Notes under the pieces: model-generated
What the model was told of the DNA's origin: nothing
What the model saw: only the letters and a program-made list of their open reading frames with translations
Database searches by the model: none
DNA from: Chara braunii
Taxonomy: Eukaryota > Streptophyta > Charophyceae > Charales > Characeae
NCBI GenBank assembly: GCA_003427395.1
Contig: BFEA01000007.1
Span: 5,100,092-5,137,324 of the forward strand
Length of the DNA: 37,233 nt
Direction: 5' to 3'
Made by a program: the position numbers and the translations under genes
In this document: positions 18,229 to 28,865 of the stretch, one piece after another
Layout: each line of letters starts with the position of its first letter
Position numbering within the stretch: the first letter of the stretch is position 1

Positions 18229-19720
18229 ATGGGGGAAGAGAGTTCAGTCAGTGCAGGAAATTGCAAGTTGCATGTCATTGAGCTCAATATTTGGGAAGTA
18301 GGTAAGGCTGTAGAGGCAGATCGGTTGCAGTTGGAGCAGATGGAGAAGCAGAAGGAAGGAAGGTCGAGACAATCCAAGGAAGTGAGGAGGGAAGAACACA
18401 CCTCCTGGGATGAAAGTTTGACCTGGATGGCGGACAGATTGTCCATCATGGAGACCAAACTCTCCTCCTTTGCAAATTCCTTCCATCGTTTTGTGACAGT
18501 TGTTAATCTCTGTCTCCTCCCTACTCCTACTCCCACTACTCCCACCACTACTCCTAGTCCTACTCCTACCGCTACACCCTATTCCCATGCAAGGTCCTCT
18601 GCTGCTGCATCATCGCAAGCCAGTAGCCCCAAGAGCAGACCGGCTACGCCTTCAAAGGTGCAGTTCCTGCAGCTTGTGGCAGGGCACCCTGTGACTTCTG
18701 AGGCTAAAGTGACTGCAGGCCTAGGCCAGCAGAAATCGAGGTGCCCCAAGACAGTCTAACCGGAAACATTCACTGGGGATAACCCTAAAGTAGATGTTGC
18801 AGATTGGACTGCCTCGATGAGATGGTACCTCAAGGAACTCACTTGCCCAGAGGTTACCAAGGTGCAGTCCACTGTGGCCCGTTTGGGAGGGCCTGCACTT
18901 CAGTGGGCTACTTCTGAGGCCAATAAGGCCCAGGAAGCCGACTGGGCTGTTACAGTAGGTTTGGACCACATATTTAAGGGCCTGGAGGAGAGGTTCACCA
19001 ATCAAGAGAGAGCCAAGGAAGTTGCTGCAGAGCTTGCGGGGTTAGGCCAGTCACAATGGCAGGGATCCCTCTCCAAGCTCTACGGAGTTTGGGAAAGATT
19101 ACTCTCTACCCCAGGGTTATCAATGTCTGACCAGGAGAAACTGCAATTGTTTATCCACGCTAACCCGATAACCTGTAGAGACCCTGTTTACTGTAGGTCA
19201 CAATGACTGGAGGGCCTTTGGCAGAGCAGCCTTGGATCTAGAGGCCAAACTCCAAATCCAGTCCACTTCCCACGCGGGAAGCACCTCCCCTTCTCAGAGT
19301 CAAAGGAAGAGTAAGGGGAGGTGGCACACGATGGAGTCTGTGGAAGACTCTACAGGCTTTGACCAGAGAGAATTGACTCCCTCAGCTAGTCAAGGTTGAG
19401 GAGGCTTCCCAGACCAGGCTATTCTAACTTTGGCTCAAGAACTGGTAAGCGCAACGAAAGGCGCAAATCAGCTCCAGAGACAAAGGTCCCCCTCTCCTAT
19501 GGGGTCTGGCAAGCGCCCCTGTGGACCTCAGAAGCAAAATCTGCCCAAGTTTTCCAAATGTCCAGCTAACCCTATGGATCCTTCCTCTCTTCCATGGAGG
19601 GACTTGAGTATCCTAGACGGGCTATGGCAAAGAGGAAGGATGCTGGTGTCTGCCTCAGATGTGCAGGGCAACACTTTGTCAAGTATTGCCCTTCATGGGG
19701 CAACCACTACGGTGTAACCT
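18229..19720 (+). pseudogene. gag of a gag-only LTR element (broken)
   Basis: Starts at the ATG at 18229 (MGEESSVSAGN). It has a coiled-coil stretch (EADRLQLEQMEKQKEGRSR), then a Thr/Pro-rich linker (PTPTPTTPTTTPSPTPTATP, about 18525-18580), and an in-frame TAA at 18757. The frame continues with a retrotransposon capsid domain: VADWTASMRWYLKEL, GGPALQWATSEAN, LEERFTNQERAKE and LSKLYGVWERLLS. A TGA at 19204 and a nearby frameshift interrupt it. A further segment in other frames ends in a zinc knuckle at 19651-19689. No protease, RT or integrase follows before the LTR at 20404. Such gag-only elements are known as non-autonomous TR-GAG types; the role is particle formation with pol from a relative. 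Confidence 0.8.
19651..19689 (+). other. zinc knuckle of the gag-only element, one residue short
   Basis: Encodes CLRCAGQHFVKYC followed by PSWGNHYGV and a stop. Spacing is C-x2-C-x3-H-x4-C, one residue shorter than the usual x4 between the second Cys and His. Confidence 0.7.
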
Positions 19721-20403
19721 GACCCAGTCAGCAGCGTATTCTGCTGAACTGAGAAGGACAGGTGCAGTTTGGTTGTTTGTAATCTACCTGTGTGTGTTCA
19801 GCTGATGGAAACCTTCTCCTGGTATAGCTGCCTTGAGCCGGATTCCTTCACTGATCCCATTGGTTTGTCTGTGCATCCCTGTGCATGAGAATGAGTACAC
19901 TAAGTTCCGGGCTTATTCAAGTTTCTCAAACACTATTGATGGACAGGCTGTTAATTGGTCTGAATTCATCTTCTCTTGACGATGAATCAGCCCCAAGATT
20001 GCTTTCAGTCTGACAAGAATTTCAATGTGAGTTTACATTGAATCCTTTTCTGACTACCCCTTGTACTTCCTGTGAGTGGCACTCATTGTCTGATCAAGTT
20101 CATGTTCTGACACTGAACTGCACTCATTGGATGGATGACCCGTGTTTGAGAGAGAGTATGATTAGTACAGATCTTACCTCAAATTCTCCAACACGGTCCT
20201 AAGTTTTGCTCTCTCGGGTAGAAATCAGATTTTTCGTGTTTCTCTGTGACTGCACACTTGTAGTGACAGTGTTCTGAATTTTACCTATAGAGCTGCAAAT
20301 TCCTTTTAACCACTGGGCTTTGTCCTAGTAATGTCTCAGCCTGATTGGCTAGAGTCAAATGCAATGACTTGCTGATTTCTGCTGGCGAGACTGACTGCGA
20401 GGC
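19721..20403 (+). other. non-coding internal region between gag and LTR
   Basis: No pol motif in any frame. The last 50 bases (atgcaatgacttgctg) match the sequence before the family 2 LTR at 3479, so it is the 3-prime internal region of this element family. Confidence 0.55.
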
Positions 20404-21474
20404 TGTACACTAACCGTAGGGTTAGATTTGTAATTTTGTTTGGCTGAGGGCTAACCGAGAGGTCTGCCTGTGTGGAAATTCGTGAGGGACAGATCTGTAA
20501 TTCTAAGAAAATACACGCCCTGTACCAACCGAATTCCTATAGCTACCCTAACTGCTTATAGCAGGCCCGGGCTACCCCTAGGACAGTCAGGCCCTAAGCG
20601 GCCTATACTGGTATACGGTCCTATAGCCTATAGCCGGGTTCGGTAGAGGCCGAGAGGCCGAAACAGCAACGGTACCGGTAGGTCCTGTCAGTCCGGTTTA
20701 GGTCTAGGCTAGAGTAGAGGGTCTATAAGTCCTGGAGGAAAATCAGTTCAGGACTTTTGGCAATTCATTTTCGCATGACTGCGTTCGTGGCCAACTAAGT
20801 GTTGCAGCGCTGAATGCCTACAGCGGCACCTGAGACATCAGCGCAGTGGAGCAGCCATAGCCAGCCTTCTGAGACAGCCATAGTTGGGGCTGTACTCAGC
20901 GCATCTACCCCCTGGGGATATCTGTTTTGGCAGGACTATATCGGAGGTCTTCACTGAGTACATGTGGGTACTATTGCTGCAGTAGCAGCTAGGCATCCAT
21001 AGCTGCCTTCTTCATCGTCAGAGTGACTCATCGGCACTGGAGACTACTTCGTTGTTCATGATCTGCACCTGGGTGGATGGCGCTGGCCTCTGGGAGGCTG
21101 TTGCTGTGCAGCGCTAGACTCTGAGAGTGTAGTAGTGAGTGGAGTGTGTGGTTCTTGAGTGGCGAGACACTGGGTGGAACTCTGTAACGATAATTAAGGT
21201 TAACTGTGTTGAGTTGGCTCTTCTTCTGGGTTACTTTCTAATTGTGATCTTCGCAGTGTCTTCCTGTGATTGGTTGTTGGGAGTTTATCAGAGAGAGAGA
21301 ACACTGTGTGTATTCTCCCCATCTGTGCATGGTTGCTATTCCGCTGTTTATCTCTGGTCTGTGTGCAGGTGGACTCTGTCTCTTCCTCCCCTTTCTCTCA
21401 TGCATGTATGGGTGTGTGTGAGTGTGTCTGAGTGTGAGTGGCAATCAAATTGTCAAACAACCAAGTTCATAACA
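20404..21474 (+). repeat. family 2 LTR, intact copy (3-prime LTR of the gag-only element)
   Basis: Runs from TGTACAC to CATAACA, 1071 bp. It aligns with the split copy 3479-4528 plus 13410-13513. It includes a possible TATA string (gtctataagtcc near 20730) and repeated cagccatag strings. The flank after it (caaatctg) is not a primer-binding site. Confidence 0.8.
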
Positions 21475-22700
21475 CAAATCTGTTTGTGACTGACTCTCTA
21501 CTCGGATAGACCTACCCTACACATGACTCTGTCAGTTCAAGCATTATTGCTGAATATGATGAGACTTCGCCCCATTCATAGATCTTGTTAGATCCTACCC
21601 TATTCTTGGGAAGAATCTGCGTATCACGCTTGCAAATACACAGATCAGCAGTTGAGGAGTCTAACTGATACCCAGTCCTAACGAAAATTAATCAGATTTT
21701 CAGAATTAATGGATTATAGCAAAGTTGATTACTAGGCTAACAACCTTGCATTCAACTAGATGGTTGTGTTTTGTTCACGCTGACTGAATGGTTGACTAGA
21801 AGTAGAGAGTGTGTGGGCGCACGGTTTTAAGGCGCACGTGATGTTGTTCTTATTGATGTTATAGAGCCTGTTTTTCGCCGGCCAAGCTTCTGACTTTGAT
21901 TAAAATAAGACTAAGCGTTTTTCGTCTTGTTGTTCTGACCACGATGTGCGTGCACTTATGCGGGAGAACGACGTCGCTGACAGTGTTGCCCTTGAACAGT
22001 AATAGGAGTGCGAGGGAGTAGAACACGGGCAGGGCCGCCGCGCGGTAGGTGCGGGGCTTGACAGCCGTTGGTTTAGTCGGTAAGTAGGAAGAGTGATATT
22101 GGAGTGTTTAGCGGACCTACATGCGTAGCGGTACCCGTTTATATGGGCTTCCGCTAATGCTAGACTCAGCCTTGGGCCTAGCACTATTTGTTACGGCATT
22201 GGATTTTCAAAGAGAAGGTACGGGGATCGAGGACAATGACCAGCAGCGATGGAGCATTGGAGCGGTTGGAGATGCCAAAGGGTTGAGGGCCCAGCGGGGC
22301 TATCCCCCTTGGTTTTGTTGCCGGCCCATCCGTGGGTCTGGTTGACGGAACTGAGAGGGGGGGCCAATTTGTTCGTTTCTTCTTTTTTTTTTTTCCCTTA
22401 GTTATTTTAGTTGCCAGCCGCGTTTCTGGGACGCGGCACTAGCATAGGTACGAAGGATTGTTTGCGGGGTGCCAGCCAGCATAGGCTGCAGGGGCCAGCA
22501 GTTGCCATCCCCGCGAAGTGGTCGTCACAGCAGTCGAGGACCTTCAGCACGTGCTTCGCTTTGGCGGGCCCATTTGGGTCCCTGCTTATTCGGGGTGCTG
22601 GCGAAACTCCTCTATTCTGCCCTTGCTGAAGACGCAGACCAAGGAGTTCAACGTGCATGCGAGCCGATGGGTGGTTTAGCCCACGAGGTGGAAGAAACCC
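21475..22700. other. unassigned sequence
   Basis: No gene recognised. Open frames on both strands are short, rich in Cys, Arg and Ser, and without motifs. A T-rich homopolymer lies near 22381-22395. Confidence 0.4.
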
Positions 22701-23590
22701 GAGTGGCGAGGACACTCTGCGGGTGCACCATCCGCCAACCACGATCTGCAGTAGGAACTGAGTGGGAGCATTTCTGTCGGGGCCCGTGAGGAGCAAGACT
22801 GGTCACACAGATTTTGCCGAAGACCCGGATGCACCATTTGTGTGCCCATTTGTCAACGGCCTGTGGAGCAGCAGGGCCAAGGAAATTGTGCCCACCGCTG
22901 GAGGTGACCGCAAATGTCATATTCTTTATTATTATTATTATTCATTTTATTTTATTTTTGTCTTCGGGAATTAGTGGAAATTCGTTCACAAGAGTTCTTG
23001 CACAACTTGTGGATGGCGCCGTGTGACCAGTAAAGGACCAATTCGTCATTGCTGCAGACAGCCAGGGCCTTGTCCCATCTGAAAAGGTACAGCAGTGTGA
23101 CCTGAATCATGCCCAAAACCTCGGATTGGTCTGTCCAAATCCGCATATTTTGCAGATTTGGGGTCGCAGTGTGAGCATTTCCGTTGGGACTCGAAAGATG
23201 GTGAACTGTGCCCTAAGCACGGTCGGCCAGAGGGCACCAAGGCGGTTGTTCACATGGAACCCTTAGCCACTTCGGTCTTTGAAGCTCTCATTTGAATATT
23301 TGCTACTACTACCAGGATCCGCACAGGGACCCGCCTCACCTAAGCTCGCGCAGCAGGCGTCGCAGCAGACCCTGCGCCCTCCTACTCGTCGTGGCGTCAG
23401 AATAGCCACGATGGGCGAGCATAGGTTGCACACTTCAGTGCCATCCATCTGTGGGGGCATGTCGCGTGAGTTCTGGCCGTGTGCGGGTGATTGAAGATCT
23501 AGGGACTTGGTTGCTCCCCGAGCTGTAGCCTTGAGAGACAACCTTTGCAGCAGGCTGACACCAGTTCCGAGGCTGAAGATGGGACGGACG
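22701..23590. other. dispersed repeat pieces, no gene
   Basis: Contains copies of a phrase resembling gtgagcatttccgttgggac (near 22770 and 23171) that recurs near 24062 and 26250. A TTA-rich tract lies at 22925-22962. No coding region recognised. Confidence 0.45.
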
Positions 23591-23660
23591 GCCCATCTCA
23601 GTCGATACACCTCTAAACTGTTGAAGTGTAGACCCAAGTTGGGACTCCACAAGAGAAAGG
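23591..23660 (+). repeat. tRNA-like SINE head, copy 1
   Basis: gcccatctcagtcgatacac resembles a tRNA D-arm/box A, and about 43 bases later caagttgggactcc resembles a decayed box B. Three related copies follow in the next 600 bases. Confidence 0.45.
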
Positions 23661-23736
23661 TCAGTGAGACACCGCAATCCTGGATTTGATGTGGGTCGAA
23701 GCGGTACCACTTTCCACAGCATTAGCTGTATCAGCT

Positions 23737-23800
23737 AGCTCGGCTGGTACACTCCTGAGTTGATGGAACACATCTTAGAGTTAAAATCGACCTGCCCATA
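23737..23800 (+). repeat. tRNA-like SINE head, copy 2
   Basis: agctcggctggtacactcc fits box A of a tRNA-derived promoter; agagttaaaatcgacc is a poor box B about 38 bases on. It is aligned with the other three copies through gttgatggaacacat. Confidence 0.45.
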
Positions 23801-23810
23801 GGAGAGACCA

Positions 23811-23939
23811 GTGGGCTCATCTCAGTTGATAAGCCAATGAACTGCTGAAATACAGATCCAGTCCCGGACCTGATCTTGCGCAGCCTCATTGTGGGAATTA
23901 CCTTTGGTCCTTAGGGACATCAGTTAAAAAAAAAAAAAA
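23811..23939 (+). mobile_element. SINE-like element with poly-A tail, copy 3
   Basis: ggctcatctcagttgataag (box A-like), aactgctgaaatacagatcc, a body, then ccttagggacatcagtt and 14 A residues (23926-23939). tRNA-like head, short body and A-tail are the SINE plan. The body end matches ccttcaggacatccgtgaaaa at the end of copy 4. Confidence 0.55.
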
Positions 23940-24127
23940 GGGGCGACACAGAGTGAGTTGACGTGGCCCATACGCAATAAAAGGGAGAGGGCGTGTACCT
24001 GGCCAGGGTGTAGGATCGGGTGCACCTCCCGTTGCCCATGATCTGCTGCGAGAGGTTTGAGTGTGAGCATCCCCGTTGGGACCAGTGTTGATGCTGGTTC
24101 CGGACCAACTTTGAGACCCAAGGGCCA

Positions 24128-24298
24128 AGCTCATTTGGTACACGCATGAACTGTTGGAACACAGACTGAAGTTTGAATCCAGACACCTTCAAATGAAGAG
24201 AGGATAAACTCACTCTGAGTTGCCTGAGGCCAGCCGGTTCCACAATTGTGCCTTGGAACTGTTGCTCCACTGTGTGTCCTTCAGGACATCCGTGAAAA
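24128..24298 (+). mobile_element. SINE-like element, copy 4
   Basis: agctcatttggtacacgcat (box A-like) and agtttgaatcc (24170-24180, close to the box B consensus GGTTCGAATCC) are about 40 bases apart, as in tRNA genes. It ends ccttcaggacatccgtgaaaa. It lacks a full cloverleaf, so it is not a functional tRNA gene. Confidence 0.55.
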
Positions 24299-25272
24299 TT
24301 GGAATGATGCGGAGAAGACTAAAGTCGCCCTTGTGCAAGCATGACAAGTATAAAACCGAGGGCGGGCTTTGGTTAGCAGTCTTTGGTAGTCCGAACTGCC
24401 ATCAGACCGGGAGCCGTAGGGGTGTGTTATATTCGGGAGGAAGAAGACGATGCGAATAACAAAGATGGCGACAACGAGCACGGCGATAGGGATGAAGTCA
24501 TAACTCGCCCGTTCCTTAACGGAATCGGGCGAAGTAAAAGCTGAAATTGGGGTTTTGGGCTATGGCGAATCACATGGCAGCGTTAGTTTTTGGGCTCAAA
24601 CAGCGGTTTCGGCGGTAGGAGTGATGAGTGCTGCGCGGTTTTCGGTTTTCTCTTTTTTAGCGTTGTTGATCTTCTGTTTGAACCTCGGCGAGCGGACAAC
24701 AGCCTACACCTGGAGAGGAGCAGAGTGGAGGACTTACCTGTTGTAGATTAGTTGGTGCCCCTCTTGCAGACAACTATGGAGAGCGCGGAGTGGAGAGGGG
24801 TTGGCAGTGGAAATATGGTAAAGATTCTTTCCATGTTATAGCGGAAGATTCATTCTCGATTCATTCCCCTCCTGAGTCTCCCTGCATATGCTCGTCGCCA
24901 CTGTGTTCGTTTGGAGTGCATGGCATCACAGTATACATACTCGTGGTGTCCGCCACCACAATCATCTTCATTTGAAGTGGTCGCTGCCTTCGTGTCGTGG
25001 TCTCCTTCCCTTTTTTATCGTGGTTCTCACCGCTGTTAGCACAATGTGGCCGTCCTAATCGCAGTTTTGTTGTTGTAATGGTTGCCAAGCAGGACCAGAG
25101 TCGTCATCATCATCATCAACTTGCTGCCACGGTGCAGCGGTTCCCCGTTGTTTGGGGTGGTGTTCATTCCGATGCAGTCATCTTGGTGATTATGATGAAT
25201 CTTTCCACGTTTTAGATTGAGCTTCATCCTCGGTATTCACACTTGGGGAACGCAGGGAGCAGGCGCACACAG

Positions 25273-25275
<3 letters not shown>
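24299..25275. other. unassigned sequence with a possible short secreted peptide frame
   Basis: From the ATG at 24624 a 40-codon frame reads MSAARFSVFSFLALLIFCLN then a polar tail to 24746. The start has the shape of a signal peptide. There is no homology I can name and no clear splice site, so it may be chance. The rest holds copies of the dispersed phrase tttccatgtt..gcggaagattcat (near 24825). Confidence 0.25.

Positions 25276-25307
<32 letters not shown>
25276..25307. repeat. (GT)n microsatellite
   Basis: Dinucleotide run ending exactly at the adapter sequence. Confidence 0.95.
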
Positions 25308-25312
<5 letters not shown>

Positions 25313-25345
25313 TCTTATACACATCTAGATGTGTATAAGAGACAG
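25308..25345. other. Nextera mate-pair junction adapter (sequencing artefact)
   Basis: CTGTCTCTTATACACATCT followed immediately by its reverse complement, 38 bases in all. This is the Tn5 mosaic end used in Illumina Nextera libraries, in the head-to-head form created at a mate-pair circularisation junction. On the minus strand it translates to VSYTHLDVYKRQ, a peptide known as a database contaminant. It is not genomic. Confidence 0.97.
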
Positions 25346-25415
25346 TGCCTAAAGAGACGCTAACACAAGCGGTCTCTGGACAGCTAGCTAGGCACGGGCC
25401 TGCAACCTCTGCCAT
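25346..25415. other. 70-bp Gypsy-A-type fragment joined by the adapter
   Basis: Nearly identical to about 9028-9097 (cctatagagacgctaacaca to cctctgccat) with only a few substitutions, and cut off by the adapter on the left and an N run on the right. Most likely a stray mate-pair end from a related element elsewhere in the genome. Confidence 0.85.
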
Positions 25416-25446
25416 NNNNNNNNNNNNNNNNNNNNNNNNNNNNNNN
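25416..25446. other. assembly gap (31 N)
   Basis: Unresolved bases between the adapter-linked fragment and the GA tract. Confidence 0.98.

Positions 25447-25512
<66 letters not shown>
25447..25512. repeat. (GA)n microsatellite
   Basis: Pure GA run of 66 bases starting at the edge of a gap; its true length is unknown. Confidence 0.95.
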
Positions 25513-25514
<2 letters not shown>

Positions 25515-26205
25515 TGTGCGAGGAGGAACGTACCTCTATTTGGATGATGCACCTGGCCACTTTCTAGCGGGAGATTCACTCTCCTATATATGGCAGTGAA
25601 TCTTTCCTTTTTTTGGTGAAAGACTCATCCTCAATTTACACATTTGGTGAGTAGTGGGCAACAACCACATTTTCCAGGTGGTAACGACAGCGGTGGATTT
25701 GATCACCGTAAACGTGATGCTCGTTTTCATTGTAAACGACAGCGATCACGTTGCTATTTGTCCCGCTGATGGTCATTCATCCCGCTGATGGTCATTCGTC
25801 CCGCTCATGTTTCGTGCTCCATCGTTTAACTTAGTTTTTCTCCGTTTTCTCTTTTCTCCAAATGTTGACTAAATCTGGCCATAATAACGGTGATCGTCCT
25901 GTTCATTCATACGATAGGTGTTGCAGTAGAGGGAAGGAGAGGGAAAGAGAGAGGGAGAGGAGTACACACCTGGATTATGTGTCTTTCCATGTTTAAGTGG
26001 GAGATTCATCTTATTTTTGTACATGTATATATCCCTGTTCTAGCGGAAGATTCACTCGGGTTCTGCTGAAAGGTAGGCGGGGAAGACAATGGGGCGCATA
26101 TAGCGCTATAGGCATGTGAGGGAAGAAAAGGAGGCGAATTGGAGAGAGAAATTCGTCAGAGGCTGAGGGAAGCAATTTGAAGGAGAGAGAAATTCGTCAG
26201 TTGTA
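25513..26205. repeat. dispersed repeat copies with core gcgggagattcactc
   Basis: The phrase (t)tagcgggagattcactctc recurs with changes near 24838, 25564, 25995 and 26041, usually after ctttccatgtt. A short phrase, cccgctgatggtcattc, is duplicated in tandem near 25770-25800. No coding region recognised. Confidence 0.55.
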
Positions 26206-27162
26206 GTGCACCGTCTGTTAACCACGGTCTGCAGTGTGAGGTTTGAGTGTGAGCACGACTGTTGGTACTCGAAAGACGGTGAACCATGCCTGAGCAGAGT
26301 GAGGCCGGAGGGAACTCTGGTGGAGGCTCACACTGGAAAAATCGTTCGTCAGACCCGAGTATAGGGGCGAAAGGTTAGTTTGATCATCTCGTAGTTGGTT
26401 CCTCTCGAAGTTCCCCTCAAGATAGTTGAGGGTGCAGTCTGCTGAGAGAGGATTTGATGCAAGGGTACGTGCCAGATCTCAGTGATGGACTACATGACCG
26501 ACATCTGCATGTAGTTCGGTTGTTGCTGCCGAGGATCACGGTTTTGTTTGTCGTTGTAGTTAAGATAGAGCGGTGGTACGATCGTGACCTGGGTGCTGAG
26601 CTCCGTAGCACTTGTGGTGGTGGTGCGCATACACTTCCGATGACCCTTTGAGTTCGTTGGCATCATATTAGCGGACTCCTGATTTCTAGACAGCTTAGAC
26701 TGACTAGTCTTCATCGTGACCTTGCGATCCAAGAGTCCGCGTCCAGCTGCGAGCCAAGGGGTTAGTGGTCCGTTCATACACAGTTTTTAGGGAAGTGTGG
26801 TGGTCTTGTGGTCTTAGCGCGTGGAGTAAGCAGGTGCTGCTTGCTGCCCATTGCTGGGCCTTGATGTGTTTATGTTGGGTGCTTGCGGTGCTAACTGTGC
26901 ATTTTGCGGTACATCTCATGCGCAGCACTATGAAATTGCGAGGTTTGTTGGGCACAGATGTCGTGGATCTACTGTGCACACCGACTTATGTAGTACATTG
27001 GTTGTGCACTTGTCGTGCTTCGATTGTGCGCCTACCACACACTTGTCATGCTTTTATTGCGTATACGGTGCTTGGGATGATCTTACGTTGCGCATTGTGC
27101 TGCGCTTTGCTACAACGAATATTGTTGTTTAGCGGAGTATTGCTGAGCTTTGCTTCCACTCT
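26206..27162. other. unassigned sequence
   Basis: Begins with a dispersed-repeat copy (gtgcaccgtctgttaacc to aagacggtgaacc) related to 22725-22800 and 23160-23250. The long plus-strand open frame at 26765-27307 is Cys/Leu/Val-rich and low in information, with no domain; I do not call it a gene. Confidence 0.4.
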
Positions 27163-27190
27163 GAATAGAGCAAAGGGGTGTGCTCTATTC
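27163..27190. other. perfect 10-bp inverted repeat
   Basis: GAATAGAGCA, an 8-base loop (aaggggtg), then TGCTCTATTC. It could form a hairpin. There is no T run after it and no gene it would serve, so no function is assigned. Confidence 0.6.
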
Positions 27191-27845
27191 AAACGCAGCC
27201 TTTCTAGGCTGTGTGGCTACGGTTTGGTCAGAAGGGAGGCGTTGTGGCCTTGGAGGACTGACCACGCTCCGCAAAGGGGTCACTGTTGCGGCTTAGAAGT
27301 CTGTTAAAAGGTCATCACTCTGAGTTTTGGCTTCGATCTTGACCATCTTACTCGCGTACTTGGCCACCATTGCGGGGCCCTCAGGCAATTGAAGATCTCA
27401 AGGCCCTCTCATGTGAGTTGAGTTTGTCCCTCTCCTGTACCTGGAGCGTCTGAAACCCCTCCTTTTGCCCTTCTTACTCTAAGTCGAGTTGAGGGTACGA
27501 GAGGAAGGCGGAAGGCGGGATTGCAATCGGGAGGACCGCATCAAGACTCTGTGGGGAGTTAGCCCACCGATTGCGGGAGCTCTGCCGAAGCCCAGGCGGG
27601 GCTCTGGAGGCAGGGAACACTCAGGTACAAATTCGTTTTACACATGTGATCCCATCCCTTAAACCATACCATCCTTTGCTATTGTGTGCCTGCAAGTATG
27701 ACTGAGAAAGCTAACTCTTTTTGTTTATTTTTGGATTCAGGACATGATTTGAAAGGTAAATTCGACAAGTGTGTATGATAAACTCATATTATTTGTGTGA
27801 ATTCAGAAACGGTCCAGCCACTTGTTTTCTTTTGGGGTTTCTGAA
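27191..27845. other. unassigned sequence
   Basis: No coding or repeat structure seen. It is followed by the hairpin array. Confidence 0.4.
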
Positions 27846-28497
27846 CAAGAGGACGGGCGCCCTAAGTTGGGAAGGCTCAGATTCCTGATGTTTCTTTTGG
27901 GTTGTTGAAAACAAGACTGGGGATATTCTAAGTTGCGTAGACCCAGTTCTGTGTGTATTTTCTTCTGAGGGGGACAACGACATAAGACTAGGCGTACCCT
28001 AAGTTGGGGCAGCCTAGCCATAAGCTATGAACCTAAAAGGGTAATCCTAAGTATAAAATACTAATATATATATATCATGGTTACCAACCGGACGTCCGGA
28101 TACCGATCCGGACAGTCCGGTGTCCGGTGTCCGGTGTCCGATGTCCGGGTCCGATGTCCAGTTCAGAGGGTCCGGTTGGACCCCGATTTCAAAAAATTCG
28201 AATTTTTTTTTGGGGGGTTCCCAGGCCGTTTACCTGGGCCTAGGGTACCCCGAAAAAATAATGGTGATGTTTTTTTAGAACCGGTACCCCAACCGGACAG
28301 GCCCTAAAAGGGACCTCTGTGTGATAACATTGGCACACGAGTTCATTGCTTTGCTCTTATTTGGATGGAATCTTGGTGCATTTGAGCTCTTTTCTTGGTA
28401 CATGACTATCTGGACTTCTGCGTGATTTTGCAACTTTATTTTCTGTCTATCGCTCTCGCTCATATTCCTTGCATTTTTGTGACGTGGGAGGAGGGTC

Positions 28498-28685
28498 TTG
28501 CCGATGGGAGGCGCGAGCAGGGATGGGAGGGAGATGACGGATTGGAGGGCGATGAAGGATGGGAGGGGCGAGCAGGGATCGGAGGGCGATGACGAATGGG
28601 AGGGCGCTGAAGGATGGGAGGATGATGAAGGATGGGAGGGAGATGAAGGATGGGAGAGGCGAGCAGGGGTGGGAGGGCGATGACG
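28498..28685. repeat. 18-bp minisatellite (ggatgggagggcgatgaa type)
   Basis: About ten imperfect units. Because the unit is a multiple of three, it stays open in several frames on both strands and yields spurious Glu/Gly/Trp-rich or Pro/Ser/His-rich frames. Confidence 0.85.
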
Positions 28686-28822
28686 CCAGATAGAGATGAG
28701 CGACATTGGATACTGTGTTGGTGGGGCCTGAGGGCGATGACATTGGCACACCACTGCTTTCCTCTTATTTGGATGGAATCTTGGTGCATTTGAGCTCTGT
28801 GCTTGTTTTTGTTTGTTTGTTT

Positions 28823-28823
<1 letters not shown>

Positions 28824-28863
<40 letters not shown>
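28824..28863. repeat. (TTG)n microsatellite
   Basis: About thirteen TTG units inside the 944-bp element. Confidence 0.95.

Positions 28864-28865
<2 letters not shown>

Noticed and set aside
25224-25415. Minus-strand frame joining a gypsy linker peptide to a His/Thr repeat
   Set aside because: It is created by the adapter sequence (VSYTHLDVYKRQ) and is not genomic.
26765-27307. 180-codon plus-strand open frame
   Set aside because: Cys/Leu/Val-rich with no domain, an overlapping alternative frame of similar quality, and no splice or promoter context. Probably chance in G/T-rich DNA.
28275-28789. Long Pro/Ser/His-rich and Glu/Gly/Trp-rich frames
   Set aside because: They are translations of the 18-bp minisatellite, which stays open in many frames because its period is a multiple of three.
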